A DNA stretch of 64,000 bases from Arsenicitalea aurantiaca (GTDB lineage: Bacteria; Pseudomonadota; Alphaproteobacteria; Rhizobiales; Devosiaceae), in the NCBI RefSeq assembly GCF_003994485.1, contig NZ_RZNJ01000008.1:440-64439 (forward strand). The letters run 5' to 3'. Under the pieces are notes generated by a model. The model worked only from the letters and a program-made list of their open reading frames with translations. It did no database searches and was not told the DNA's origin. Within the stretch, counting starts at the first letter, position 1; each line of letters begins with the position of its first letter. The position numbers and the translations under genes are program-made. Shown here piece by piece: positions 44,751 through 53,570 of the stretch.

Positions 44751-45854
44751 TCAGCAAACGACGCTATGCGCGACCCGGTACCGTTCGACTGCCTGGTCCT
44801 GAATCTCCACCCCTAGACCCGGCGTGCTGAATGGCGTGATTGAACCGTCCGCGTTGAGGTCCAGCCGCTGGTCGAACATGACGTCCTTCAGCCGGTTGAG
44901 GCTGTTGTCGTAATATTCGACAATCAGGCCGTTGGGCACGGCAGCCACCAGCTGTGTATGGATTTCCTGATCGCCATGCGGGGCGACCGGAATGTGCTTG
45001 GCCTGGGCATAGTGGGCGCATTTCGCCCATTCGGTGATGCCGCCCAGGATTTGCGCATCGGCGTTGATGACGTCGGCAGCGCTGGCATCGATCAGATCGC
45101 GAAAACCCCAGAGGGTGTATTCGTTCTCCCCGCTGGCCACCGGCGTCCGCGTCCGCCCGGCCAGGTCGGCCGCGCCCTTCAGATCATCAGGGCTGAGGGG
45201 TTCCTCGTACCAGTAGATATCGCGCTCATCGAGCGCTGCAGCCATCTTCTCTGCGGTGATCCGGTCATAGGCATTGTTGACGTCGACCAGAAGCCCGACA
45301 TCGGGCCCGATGGCGGTGCGCACGGCGTCGATACGCGCCAGATCCTCTGCGACCGACACAGCGCCGATCTTCATCTTGAGCGCTCGCGCGCCCCCTTCGA
45401 CATGACCTGAAACTTCACGCTGCAGGTCTTCCAGCGACTTGCCTTCGCCATAATAGCCACCGGCCTTATACGCGGGAACGGAGTCATGAAACCCGCCGAG
45501 CAGCCGGTGCACCGACATGCCCGCCTCTTTGCCGAGCCCGTCCCACACTGCGATGTCCAGCGCGCTGAGCGCCCGCTGCTCCAGCCCGCGGCGGCCGAAC
45601 AGTTTGGGCTGGTACATCCGGGCCCAGAGCCGTTCTGCATTGAGCTCCTGGCCGATCAGCATGGCCGCAATTGCTTCAGCTGCCGTGAACACGATCTTTT
45701 CGCCGTGCGTCCAGCCGATGGCGCTGATCCCGTTACTCAGTTCGAGCCTGCATGCCACGATCTGTGTGGCCGTGTAGGTGTAGAGGCCGTTCGTGATCGG
45801 CGCTTCGAGCGGCGCGGAGTAAGCTGAAACGGCGACGGACTTGATTGTTGGCAT
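44751..45854 (-). CDS. Enolase-superfamily (mandelate racemase-group) enzyme
   Basis: The 367-residue enzyme has K160/K162 (LKMKIG), metal ligands D191 (LVDVNNAY), E217 (WYEEP) and E243 (SGENEY), and H293 (VAPHGDQ), which is the Lys/His mandelate-racemase pattern. It is the first gene of the operon with the ABC importer and lyase, and is divergent from a LysR regulator. Dehydration or epimerisation of an imported acid sugar, with the downstream lyase acting next, is plausible. The substrate cannot be assigned from the sequence. Confidence 0.86.
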   Translation of the reverse strand: MPTIKSVAVSAYSAPLEAPITNGLYTYTATQIVACRLELSNGISAIGWTHGEKIVFTAAEAIAAMLIGQELNAERLWARMYQPKLFGRRGLEQRALSALDIAVWDGLGKEAGMSVHRLLGGFHDSVPAYKAGGYYGEGKSLEDLQREVSGHVEGGARALKMKIGAVSVAEDLARIDAVRTAIGPDVGLLVDVNNAYDRITAEKMAAALDERDIYWYEEPLSPDDLKGAADLAGRTRTPVASGENEYTLWGFRDLIDASAADVINADAQILGGITEWAKCAHYAQAKHIPVAPHGDQEIHTQLVAAVPNGLIVEYYDNSLNRLKDVMFDQRLDLNADGSITPFSTPGLGVEIQDQAVERYRVAHSVVC

Positions 45855-45992
45855 GTTGCATCAGATGACCTCCAGTTATAGCTGGGTCACCTCTCCTCCC
45901 TTGATGTCGCGCAGGCGGATAGACCCGCCTCTTGTTTTGCACAGACGTTAGGGTGGACACAGATGCGCATCCAATACTAAGTTGGCCATAAG

Positions 45993-46011
45993 GTATAAGC
46001 TGAGGTTATAC
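45993..46011. promoter_or_regulatory. LysR-type palindrome next to its regulator
   Basis: GTATAAGCTGAGGTTATAC has perfect 6-bp arms around 7 bases and fits T-N11-A (T45996, A46008). It ends 4 bp before the LysR ATG, so binding would block the regulator's own translation start region or leader, and lies 139 bp from the divergent operon. Confidence 0.55.
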
Positions 46012-46015
46012 GGGC

Positions 46016-46969
46016 ATGGAGCCGATCAAGGCCAGTTTCCGACACCTGGCTGGGCCGGTCATCGGTCATCAACGCCTATCGGTGCGGCACTTGGAAGTCT
46101 TCTGGGCGGTCATGCGCACCGGCAGCCAGAGCGGGGCCGCCGAGTTGCTGGGTATATCTCAGCCGGCCGTCAGCAAGATGCTGAGCTATGTCGAGCAGCG
46201 CACGGAAATTACCCTGTTCTTCCGGTCCAGAGGCAAACTTATCCCTTCGGATGAGGCGCACATTTTTTTTCATTCGATCGAGGAGATTTTTGACCGGGTC
46301 TACAAGACCGAAACGCTTCTCGACGATCTCCGTTATCGTGCGGCGGGCGAGATTTCGGTCGCGTTTGCCCCAGGCATCGGCGGCGAACTGATCGGAGCTT
46401 TCCTTGCTGCCTTCAGAGAAGCCCATCCGCTCTCCCATGTTCGCGTAAAGCTGCTTAACCCCCCGGTCATCCTGGAGCGGACCACGCGCCGCGAGATCGA
46501 CATAGGCGTCTATCATGGTCCCATGGGTGACGTGTCCGTCACCTCCGTGGTTCTGTCGGAAGATGTGGTGGTCTGCATTCTCCCCCGGGGACATCGGCTT
46601 TGCGACGCGGATGTCGTCACGCCAGCCGACCTGCGTTCAGAGAATATCCTGTCAGGCTCATCCATCGGCCCGGAAACCTGGATGCACGCGCTTCATGGGG
46701 CGCTGAACGAACACGGTCTGCGCTGCAAACCCCTCATCGAGAGCATTCATCCCCATCTGCTCTACGAGTTCGTGAGCAAGGGGCTGGGCATTGCCCTTAC
46801 GCCTCCTGTGCCTGTCCTCGCTGAACGACTTGGCGTGGTCGAAAGGCCTTTCGAGCCGACGATCAAAGCACCGCTCTTTGCCGTCATGCCGGTCGGACGT
46901 CCCCCGGCGCAGACCGCGACCTCGCTTATCCGCAGCATGCAAAAAGTACTCGAGAGACTGAGCCGCTGA
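46016..46969 (+). CDS. LysR-family regulator of the dehydratase/ABC operon
   Basis: The 317-residue protein has a LysR HTH starting near residue 22 (LSVRHLEVFWAVMRTGSQSGAAELL, ISQPAVSKML) and a LysR effector domain. It carries about 20 extra residues before the HTH, so a start inside the gene is possible, although no better ribosome site is visible. It is divergent from the enolase-superfamily/ABC/lyase operon and probably controls it through the palindrome at 45993-46011. Confidence 0.87.
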   Translation: MEPIKASFRHLAGPVIGHQRLSVRHLEVFWAVMRTGSQSGAAELLGISQPAVSKMLSYVEQRTEITLFFRSRGKLIPSDEAHIFFHSIEEIFDRVYKTETLLDDLRYRAAGEISVAFAPGIGGELIGAFLAAFREAHPLSHVRVKLLNPPVILERTTRREIDIGVYHGPMGDVSVTSVVLSEDVVVCILPRGHRLCDADVVTPADLRSENILSGSSIGPETWMHALHGALNEHGLRCKPLIESIHPHLLYEFVSKGLGIALTPPVPVLAERLGVVERPFEPTIKAPLFAVMPVGRPPAQTATSLIRSMQKVLERLSR

Positions 46970-47136
46970 AACCCATGTCCGCTGCGGGTGCCTTGAGCAC
47001 CGCTAGTCGTGTGGCAAGTTGTTCAGACACGGTCATGCAGCCCGTCCGAAAGCTGGGTGACGTCGTCGATTGACGCGGGTCAACCGCCATAAGGTCCAGG
47101 CGCACTAGCATGGCAGGGCGTTCGTGGAGAAAACCC

Positions 47137-47793
47137 ATGGCCCTGACACGCGTCTTACTGGCATGCGGCATCGTCGGCGCGGTCTTCTTCCTCGCGATGG
47201 ATGTCGTCGCCTCGTTCTGGCTTTACCCCGGCTACGACTATACCGCGCAGCAGGTCAGTGAGCTGTCCGCCATCGGCGCACCGTCTCGCGACTTCTGGAT
47301 GACGATGGGCATTCCTTACGCCGCGCTGTCTTTCGCCTTCGCTCTGGGCGTGTGGCGGGCCGGCGCGGGGCGGAGGCGCATCACGGCCACCGCAGTGCTG
47401 CTCGCCCTCTTTGCCTTCAATTCCCTCGTCTGGGGCTGGGTCGCACCCATGCACATGCGCGGCGCGGCCTTTTCCGGTACGGATGCCATGCACATTGTCC
47501 TGACCGTCGTGGCCGTCGCGCTGATGGCCCTGTTCATGATTGTTGGTGGCAGCGCGTTCGGGCGCGGCTTTCGCCTGTTCTCGATGCTCACGCTGGCGGC
47601 AATGCTTGTCGCAGGCGGCGTGGTCGGCACGCAAATCCCCGCCATCGCCCAGGGCCTGCCAACGCCGTGGATGGGCCTTGTCGAACGCATCAGCGTCTAC
47701 GCGCCCTCGCTCTGGATCACGGTGCTCGCCTTCATGCTGCTGCGTGAGACCGCGCCGGATTGGCCGGCAAAGTCCAGGACAGTGAACGCATAG
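47137..47793 (+). CDS. DUF998 membrane protein
   Basis: This 218-residue protein has six hydrophobic helices and the DUF998 start pattern (DYTAQQVSELSAIGAPSR after the first helix). Members are uncharacterised integral membrane proteins. ATG 47137 follows GGAG by about 8 bases; ATG 47110 in the same frame is less likely. It precedes the DUF6544-like gene by 83 bp on the same strand. Confidence 0.8.
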   Translation: MALTRVLLACGIVGAVFFLAMDVVASFWLYPGYDYTAQQVSELSAIGAPSRDFWMTMGIPYAALSFAFALGVWRAGAGRRRITATAVLLALFAFNSLVWGWVAPMHMRGAAFSGTDAMHIVLTVVAVALMALFMIVGGSAFGRGFRLFSMLTLAAMLVAGGVVGTQIPAIAQGLPTPWMGLVERISVYAPSLWITVLAFMLLRETAPDWPAKSRTVNA

Positions 47794-47876
47794 CCCCTGG
47801 TCCCGCGGCCGATCAGATTGCGGACGCTTCGAGTACTTGGGAATGCCGATGAGGGAGGCCGACTATTTTCTGGGTT

Positions 47877-48692
47877 GTGGCAGGTGTCGGCCTTCTGGCC
47901 CTCGGCTACGGTTTGACGGCCCGGATGACCAGCCTGACCCGGGCCTTCGAGACCCGAAGAACCGAAGCGATCGCCGTTCCCCGCAAGGCGGCTGGCCTCT
48001 TGACTGAAGCCGACATCGCCCATCTGCCCCCGCCCGTCCGGCGTTACGTTGCGCTGACCGGCTCGATCGGACGGAAAATGGTCACCGAAGTCACGCTCGG
48101 GTTCGATGCAACGATGTATTCTGCCCCCGGCGCGGCCGGCATGACCGGGCCGGTGACGCAATATGAGCGTTTCGATCTGCCCCAACGGCTATTCCTGATG
48201 AGAACGAGGATGAACGGTCTGCCCGTCGCGGTGCTGCATGACTTCGCCGCCGATCACGCGACAATGCGCGTGCGCCTCGCCGGGCTGGTCAACATCGTCG
48301 ATGTCGCCGGGCCGGAACTCACCAGAACCGAAACGGTCACGATCCTGAACGACCTCTGCGTCTTTGCGCCCTCCCGCCTTGTCGACCCCCGTCTGACCTG
48401 GATCCCGATCGATGACACACGGGCCCGTGTGGCTTTCGCCCTTGGGCCCAATACCGTCTCGGCGGAACTGATATTCAATGAGGCGGGCGAGCTCGTGGAT
48501 TTCGTCTCTGATGACCGCGGCATGCTCGAAGAGAATGGCGCCCTGCGCCTGTTGCGCTGGACCACGCCGCTCTCGGTCTATCGCAATTTCGGCGGATGGC
48601 GTCTGGCCAGCGAAGGCGAGGCCATATGGCATTTGCCCGAGGGGCCGTTCAGGTATGGCCGCATGCGGCTCACGCACTACGAGGCGCGGTGA
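47877..48692 (+). CDS. DUF6544/DUF6920-like protein with unusual start
   Basis: The 271-residue protein has an N-terminal hydrophobic stretch and a beta-rich domain with the LPPPVRRYVALTG motif seen in these uncharacterised families. The only standard start in the open frame is GTG 47877, which lacks a close ribosome site and cuts into the expected membrane helix. The helix seems to begin upstream (TIFWVVAGVG), in frame but without a start. The ATG-GGGAGG area at 47843-47858 belongs to another frame, so a small frameshift at the 5' end is possible. Confidence 0.7.
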   Translation: MAGVGLLALGYGLTARMTSLTRAFETRRTEAIAVPRKAAGLLTEADIAHLPPPVRRYVALTGSIGRKMVTEVTLGFDATMYSAPGAAGMTGPVTQYERFDLPQRLFLMRTRMNGLPVAVLHDFAADHATMRVRLAGLVNIVDVAGPELTRTETVTILNDLCVFAPSRLVDPRLTWIPIDDTRARVAFALGPNTVSAELIFNEAGELVDFVSDDRGMLEENGALRLLRWTTPLSVYRNFGGWRLASEGEAIWHLPEGPFRYGRMRLTHYEAR

Positions 48693-48766
48693 TCAGGGTC
48701 GCAGAGCGCTGGTTTTCGATCGGCCGGCTCCCCGCAGAGTGCGCTCGGCAAGGAGCCTGATAGAGC

Positions 48767-49708
48767 TCAGAGATTGACCAGCAGTCCGAGCAGGTTGTCA
48801 CGGGCGACGGCCTGCTGCTGGCTTTCGTCAAGGCCCGCTGCGGTAAGCGAGGCGCGCAGCCGCTCCCGGATGGGCGCCTCGGAAACGATCGGCCAGTCGC
48901 TCCCGGCGATGATCTGCGAGGGACCGAGCGTGTCCACGAAGGCCCGTATCAGCACCGGATCGAACCCCATCGTCTCGACATGGACCTGCCGCCGCAGGAT
49001 CGCGAGCCGGTCGAGATCGTCGGCCTGCTCGGCGCCGAAGGCAGCAGTCAGCAGGATCGACGCGACCGCGAGCCCGGTGAGGACGATGCGCAGATCGGGC
49101 AGGTCCCTCAGGATGCCAGCCTCGAGCAGCGCGATGAGGGTCGCGCTGTTGATCGTGCCGCGCGCAAAGAGCGTTCCAAGCCGTCCATAGGGCTCCATCC
49201 GGTCCGTCAGGGGTTGCAGGTTGATCGGATGCACGAAAACCGGCACCCCGAGCGCCGCTGCCGTCTCGAGCACGGGACGCGCCTCAGGCGCATCGAGCAA
49301 CAGGTCGCCCCGGGCGCTTGGCACGAAGAGGCCGTGCAATCCCAGATTGCGGATCGCATGCTCGAGCTCGCGCGCCCCGTGGTCACCCCCGAACGCATCC
49401 ACGCTCGCGAGCGCATGGATCTGGCCGGGATGGCGCCCACAGAGCGCCGACAGGTGCTCGTTGATCTGTCGATAACGGTCCGGCGGGACCTCGCCGTTCT
49501 CGTCGGCGAGAAACTCGGCCGGGGTGGAGACCACCCGTCCGACGAGGTCGCCGCTCCTGACATGGGCCAGCAGCGCCTCTTCGTCCTGAACAAGACGGTT
49601 GAGGCGCGCCCAGCGCCGGCGGTTCTCGCTGTTGCCGCGCCGGTCGGTCGTGAGCACGAGATCGGGATGGGCGTAATGGGTATGGAAGTCGATGATTTCG
49701 AGGGTCAT
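48767..49708 (-). CDS. Amidohydrolase_2-family hydrolase
   Basis: The 313-residue TIM-barrel protein starts with the metal motif DFHTH (D7, H9, H11), has FVHPINL in the middle and ends with the GSDWP motif (IIAGSDWPIV) that supplies the last metal ligand. It is the last gene of the sulfur-type ABC operon and lies 11 bp after the ATPase, so it may hydrolyse or decarboxylate the carbon skeleton of the imported organosulfur compound (inference). Confidence 0.83.
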   Translation of the reverse strand: MTLEIIDFHTHYAHPDLVLTTDRRGNSENRRRWARLNRLVQDEEALLAHVRSGDLVGRVVSTPAEFLADENGEVPPDRYRQINEHLSALCGRHPGQIHALASVDAFGGDHGARELEHAIRNLGLHGLFVPSARGDLLLDAPEARPVLETAAALGVPVFVHPINLQPLTDRMEPYGRLGTLFARGTINSATLIALLEAGILRDLPDLRIVLTGLAVASILLTAAFGAEQADDLDRLAILRRQVHVETMGFDPVLIRAFVDTLGPSQIIAGSDWPIVSEAPIRERLRASLTAAGLDESQQQAVARDNLLGLLVNL

Positions 49709-49719
49709 GTAATCTGGCC

Positions 49720-50457
49720 TCAGGCTGCCAGGTCGGCGGCACCAAACAGGGTTTCGAGAATTTCGGCCTTGTGGGCCTGGAATGGCGCCCCGGTGCGATG
49801 TCTCGGCTTGGGCAGATCGATGGCGATGTCGCGCACGATGCGCGCGGGCGGCCCATCGAGCACGATGATACGATCGGAGAGCACGAGCGCTTCCTCGATG
49901 TCGTGGGTGATCAGCAGCACATTGGGTACCTCGTCCCCGACGATATCGAGCAGGTGATCCTGCATCTTCACCCGTGTCAGCGGGTCGAGCGCGGCAAACG
50001 GCTCATCGAGCAGCAGCAGGCGCGGCTTTGCGACGAGGGCCCGGGCGATGCCGACCCGCTGGGCCATGCCGCCGGAAAGCTGCTTGGGCAGTGCGTCCGC
50101 GAAGTCAAAGAGGTTGACGCGCCTGAGCGCCGCATCGACCGCTTCCTGGCGCTGGGCGCGCGGCAGGTGCCAGAGCCCGAGCCCGACATTGTCCCGCACG
50201 CTGGCCCAGGGCAGCAGTCGCGGCTCCTGAAAGACCACCGCGATATCGCTGCGCGCCCCGGTGACCGGATCGCCATCGAGTTCCATGGTGCCCCAGGTGA
50301 TCGCCTCGAGCCCGGCGATCAGCCGCAGCAAGGTGCTCTTGCCACAGCCGCTCGGCCCCACGACACCGAGCACGTGCTCGGTCCCGAACGAGAAGCTCAA
50401 CGGGCCCAGGGCCCGGAAGGCGTCGAAGGATTTGACGAGGCTCTTGGCTGAAAACAA
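49720..50457 (-). CDS. ssuB: ABC transporter ATP-binding protein (SsuB/TauB/NrtD type)
   Basis: This ATPase has Walker A (GPSGCGKST), Q-loop (FQEPRLLPW), signature LSGGMAQR and Walker B (LLLLDEPFAALD), with the LLPW segment typical of sulfonate, taurine and nitrate ATPases. I favour TTG 50457, preceded by GGGAGA and starting just after the permease stop; an ATG at 50499 in the same frame would overlap the permease by 41 bp and add a non-conserved tail. Confidence 0.88.
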   Translation of the reverse strand: MFSAKSLVKSFDAFRALGPLSFSFGTEHVLGVVGPSGCGKSTLLRLIAGLEAITWGTMELDGDPVTGARSDIAVVFQEPRLLPWASVRDNVGLGLWHLPRAQRQEAVDAALRRVNLFDFADALPKQLSGGMAQRVGIARALVAKPRLLLLDEPFAALDPLTRVKMQDHLLDIVGDEVPNVLLITHDIEEALVLSDRIIVLDGPPARIVRDIAIDLPKPRHRTGAPFQAHKAEILETLFGAADLAA

Positions 50458-50458
50458 C

Positions 50459-51286
50459 TCACTCTCCCGTATGCAGGGTGTCCTGCCAGGCAAGGACATG
50501 GCGGGCTATGGTGGAGATGGCGATGTCGGTGATCTTGCCGCACAGGGCAAAGATGATCATGCAGGCCATGACGAGCGCCGGGCGCCCCGTCATCTGCCCG
50601 TCGAGCAGGAGGAAGCCGATACCGCTGCTGGCGCCCATCAGTTCAGCGGCGACGAGCACGATCCAGGCTATGCCCATGGATTGGCGAAGCCCGACGAAAT
50701 AGGAGGGTAGGCTCGCCGGCAGGAGGATCCGCGTCATCATGCGCAGCCCGGACAAGCGGTTGACCCGTCCCACCTCGATCAACTTGCGATCGACCCCCGC
50801 GACCCCGGCCATCGTATTGAGATAGACCGGAAAGAAGGTGACCAGGGCGATCAGCGCATATTTGGAAGACTCTCCGATCCCGAACCAGAGGATGAACATG
50901 GGCGACCAGGCAAGCCCCGGAATGGTCCGGAGCGCATGGATGGTGGGATCAACGACCCGCCGCCAGCCGAGCAGATAGCCCGTAAGCACCCCGAGCACCG
51001 TCGCCGCCGACACCCCGAGCGCAAACCCGATGCCCGCTCGCGCGATCGAGGTCGAGAGATGGCGCTGCAGCTCGCCCGTCGAAACGAGCCGCACGAGCCA
51101 GTTCAGCACCTCGAGCGGCTGGGGCAGCAGATAGGCCGGCACGCGTCCCGATACGGCCGTCAGGTGCCAGGCTGCGATGATCGAAGCCGGCAGGATCAGT
51201 GCTATGCCGAGACGCCTGAGACGCTCCAGCAGCGCCCCGTTGAACTGTCCCGACCGCTTGTCGATTGCGATGGCCTGGTCGCTCAT
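50459..51286 (-). CDS. ssuC: ABC transporter permease (SsuC/TauC type)
   Basis: The 275-residue protein has six helices and the SsuC-type permease loop (GVDRKLIEVGRVNRLSGLRMMTRILLP region), with the GLAWSPMFILWFGIGESSK segment typical of the taurine/sulfonate branch. ATG 51286 overlaps the preceding DszB-like stop by four bases; the long upstream open frame is only antisense to that gene. Confidence 0.9.
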   Translation of the reverse strand: MSDQAIAIDKRSGQFNGALLERLRRLGIALILPASIIAAWHLTAVSGRVPAYLLPQPLEVLNWLVRLVSTGELQRHLSTSIARAGIGFALGVSAATVLGVLTGYLLGWRRVVDPTIHALRTIPGLAWSPMFILWFGIGESSKYALIALVTFFPVYLNTMAGVAGVDRKLIEVGRVNRLSGLRMMTRILLPASLPSYFVGLRQSMGIAWIVLVAAELMGASSGIGFLLLDGQMTGRPALVMACMIIFALCGKITDIAISTIARHVLAWQDTLHTGE

Positions 51287-52344
51287 GCGCTGGCCCGCAA
51301 TCTGGCCGGCGCCGCGTCGAGCCGTTCGCTGACCCGCCGGAGCGGGCCGTGATCGATGAAGGCGCCGAAATCGACGGGCGCGTCGATGAAGCCGTGCGTC
51401 AGCAAATGGTCGTGCTGGCTCTGCAGCTTGGCGACGCGTCCCTCGGAGAGGTCGAGATCGAGCCGCTCGTGGATCGTGCCGGTAAAGGCGGCATCGACGA
51501 GATCCTCGGCGAGCCCGGTTTCCCCGGCAATGATGCGCTTGGCCTCGAGCGCGTTGCCGGCGGCCCATTGCGAGGCGATGATGGTCTCTTCGAGCCATGC
51601 ATCCACGATATCGGGTCGCTCGTCGAGCAGTTCCCCGGTGACCGTGAGCGGCAGCGGAGCGTCATTATTGACCCAGGCGTCGGTGTCATGGCTCGCAAAG
51701 ATCGCGCGCGCACCGGTGAATGCCTGCACGATCGTGCCGATGCTGCCCTGGCTATAGATCGCATCGACCTCCCCCCGGATGAGCGCCAGTGCTTCCTCGC
51801 GCTGGTGCCCGAGCATGAACGAGCCGTCCCAGAGGCTGTCATCGGCGCCGCCGCTGCTTCGGGACCCCGACACATAGCTGCGATCGATCAGGATTTGCGT
51901 CTCGAGCGTTTCGGCGAGATCGATACCCGCCGAGCCCAGCACGTCGACAAACCCCCGCAGGACGGTCGTGCGCCAGAAATCGGTCGGATCATTGCGTCGC
52001 ACCGGGATCGAGATGCGTTTGCCACGCAGATCGGCCAGAGTGGTGATATCGCTGTCGGGCCGGACGAGGATGACGCGAAGGCTTGGATTGTCGGAAAGCC
52101 CGATCACCCGGACATCCTTGCCGCGTGCCCGCGAGAAGATCGGCGGGGTGTTGCCGCCCTGCCGGAAGAAGGCGGAGAGGGTCTGATCGAAGTGGGACTG
52201 CCGCACGGCCGGATCCTTCGATTCCAGCAGCGAATGGGCACTGGCGCCAAGCCCGGCGAGCGCGGCCTGGATGCGGCCGGTGCGGATGGCGATGCTGAAT
52301 GCGGTGGGAACCGGGCAGCGGGTGTACCAGACGGCCTTGGTCAT
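51283..52344 (-). CDS. DszB-like putative sulfinate desulfinase (binding-protein fold)
   Basis: The 353-residue protein has no signal peptide and opens with YTRCPVPTAF, which aligns with YSNCPVPNAL of DszB (2-hydroxybiphenyl-2-sulfinate desulfinase), including its catalytic Cys27. The next active-site residues also match: H51 and R61 (SHF...FRQGGNTPP) keep the 10-residue spacing of DszB H60 and R70. EVDAIYS and LLTHGFID also match DszB. I infer a cytoplasmic C-S cleaving enzyme that releases sulfite from a sulfinate. Many annotation schemes would call it an ABC binding protein, and that remains possible. It is coupled to ssuC (ATGA). Confidence 0.75.
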   Translation of the reverse strand: MTKAVWYTRCPVPTAFSIAIRTGRIQAALAGLGASAHSLLESKDPAVRQSHFDQTLSAFFRQGGNTPPIFSRARGKDVRVIGLSDNPSLRVILVRPDSDITTLADLRGKRISIPVRRNDPTDFWRTTVLRGFVDVLGSAGIDLAETLETQILIDRSYVSGSRSSGGADDSLWDGSFMLGHQREEALALIRGEVDAIYSQGSIGTIVQAFTGARAIFASHDTDAWVNNDAPLPLTVTGELLDERPDIVDAWLEETIIASQWAAGNALEAKRIIAGETGLAEDLVDAAFTGTIHERLDLDLSEGRVAKLQSQHDHLLTHGFIDAPVDFGAFIDHGPLRRVSERLDAAPARLRASA

Positions 52345-52401
52345 GAGCGTGTCCTCGATGAATGAACGGGGGGCCGCCGGCGGGGCGCCGACGGCGCACT
52401 T

Positions 52402-53376
52402 TCAGCGCGCAAGCACCGCATCGATGAATTCGGGCGCGAAGAGGCTTTGGGCCGTCGCCTCGAGATCGGCATCCTCGGGGATCGAGCCCGACTGGCGCAG
52501 GACGTCGCCGGCCGCGACGACATTGGCGAAGTCGGCGTCGGTGATCTGGTACTGGTCGAGGATATTGCGGGCGAAGGCGCGTTCGGCCACATCGGGCTCG
52601 AGCCCGCCCGCCTCGGCATAGAGCGCTTTGGCTTCGTCGGGGTTTTCGGCGATGTATTCTGTCGCCCAGACAATGCCCTGCAACACCAGCTCCACATATT
52701 GCGGGTAGCGGGCGACGAAATCGGCATGAGCATTGAGGACGCCCCCGGTGATCAGGTTCTGATCGCGATGGAAGACGACTGCGCCGCGTAGCTCGGCGAT
52801 CGAGAAATCCGGATCCAGCGCAGCCCATGCATCGACCTGGCCGGATTCCAGCGCCTGCCGACCCTCCGGATGCTGCAGCGGCACCACTTCTACTTCGCTC
52901 TCGGCAATGCCGGCCTCGGCAAGCGCGCGCTGCAGGAACAGGTAAGGCTCGGTTGCGCGGGTTGCGGCGACCTTGCGTCCGGGAAGATCCTCGACCGAGC
53001 TGATGCCGGAATCGGGGAGGGTCAGCAGGGCGGTGGATTCCCCGCGCGAGAGCCATGCGACGATCTTGTTCGGCGCGCCGTTGGCATGGCCGAGGAATGC
53101 CGCCGAGCCTGCCGACGAACCAAAATCGATACTGCCGCTGCGCAGGAATTCGAGCGTCTGGTTGCTGCCGCGGGTCAGAATCCACTCGACCGCGATGCCA
53201 TCGTCCGCAAGCTGCTCCTCGAGCCAGCCGGTTTCCTTCAGCACCAGCGTGCTGGGGGTGGCATAGCCATATCCGATCGCGATGCGCTCGGGATGCTCCT
53301 GTGCGGAGACGGGCATGGCGACCAGCGGCAGAAATGCCAGGCCAAGGGCAATGAGGGTACGTCTTCTGATCGTCAT
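52402..53376 (-). CDS. ssuA: ABC transporter periplasmic binding protein (SsuA/TauA type)
   Basis: The 324-residue protein has a signal peptide (cleaved near MPVSAQ) and the sulfonate-binding pattern: IGYGYATPSTLVLKETGWLEEQL, a glycine-serine anion-binding loop (FGSSAGSAAFLG) and GRKVAATRATEPYLFL. It is the first gene of the operon and delivers a sulfonate-like compound to SsuBC. The next gene (DszB-like) lacks a signal peptide, so this is the only exported receptor here. Confidence 0.88.
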   Translation of the reverse strand: MTIRRRTLIALGLAFLPLVAMPVSAQEHPERIAIGYGYATPSTLVLKETGWLEEQLADDGIAVEWILTRGSNQTLEFLRSGSIDFGSSAGSAAFLGHANGAPNKIVAWLSRGESTALLTLPDSGISSVEDLPGRKVAATRATEPYLFLQRALAEAGIAESEVEVVPLQHPEGRQALESGQVDAWAALDPDFSIAELRGAVVFHRDQNLITGGVLNAHADFVARYPQYVELVLQGIVWATEYIAENPDEAKALYAEAGGLEPDVAERAFARNILDQYQITDADFANVVAAGDVLRQSGSIPEDADLEATAQSLFAPEFIDAVLAR

Positions 53377-53451
53377 GAAATTCGTCCTTGCGATGATCCC
53401 CGCTCCGGCGAGGCAGCTCGAACGATACGAAAGAGCATTAAGTCTATAAAG

Positions 53452-53457
53452 ATTATA
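53452..53457 (-). promoter_or_regulatory. probable -10 box of the ssu-like operon
   Basis: The minus strand reads a perfect TATAAT in an AT-rich patch (53436-53466) that contrasts with its GC-rich surroundings. No good -35 is seen 17 bp upstream, which suits a promoter needing an activator. Transcription would start about 70 bp before ssuA. Confidence 0.4.
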
Positions 53458-53570
53458 TAGTTTAAGCTTGGAGCGATCGGGAGAGTTTTTTCCTCAGCGT
53501 TCGCGGCTGCGAGAAAAGCCCGCGTTCCCGCTGTGCCGCCCTTTGCGCAGGCCGTTGCCCGGCCTCGCCG

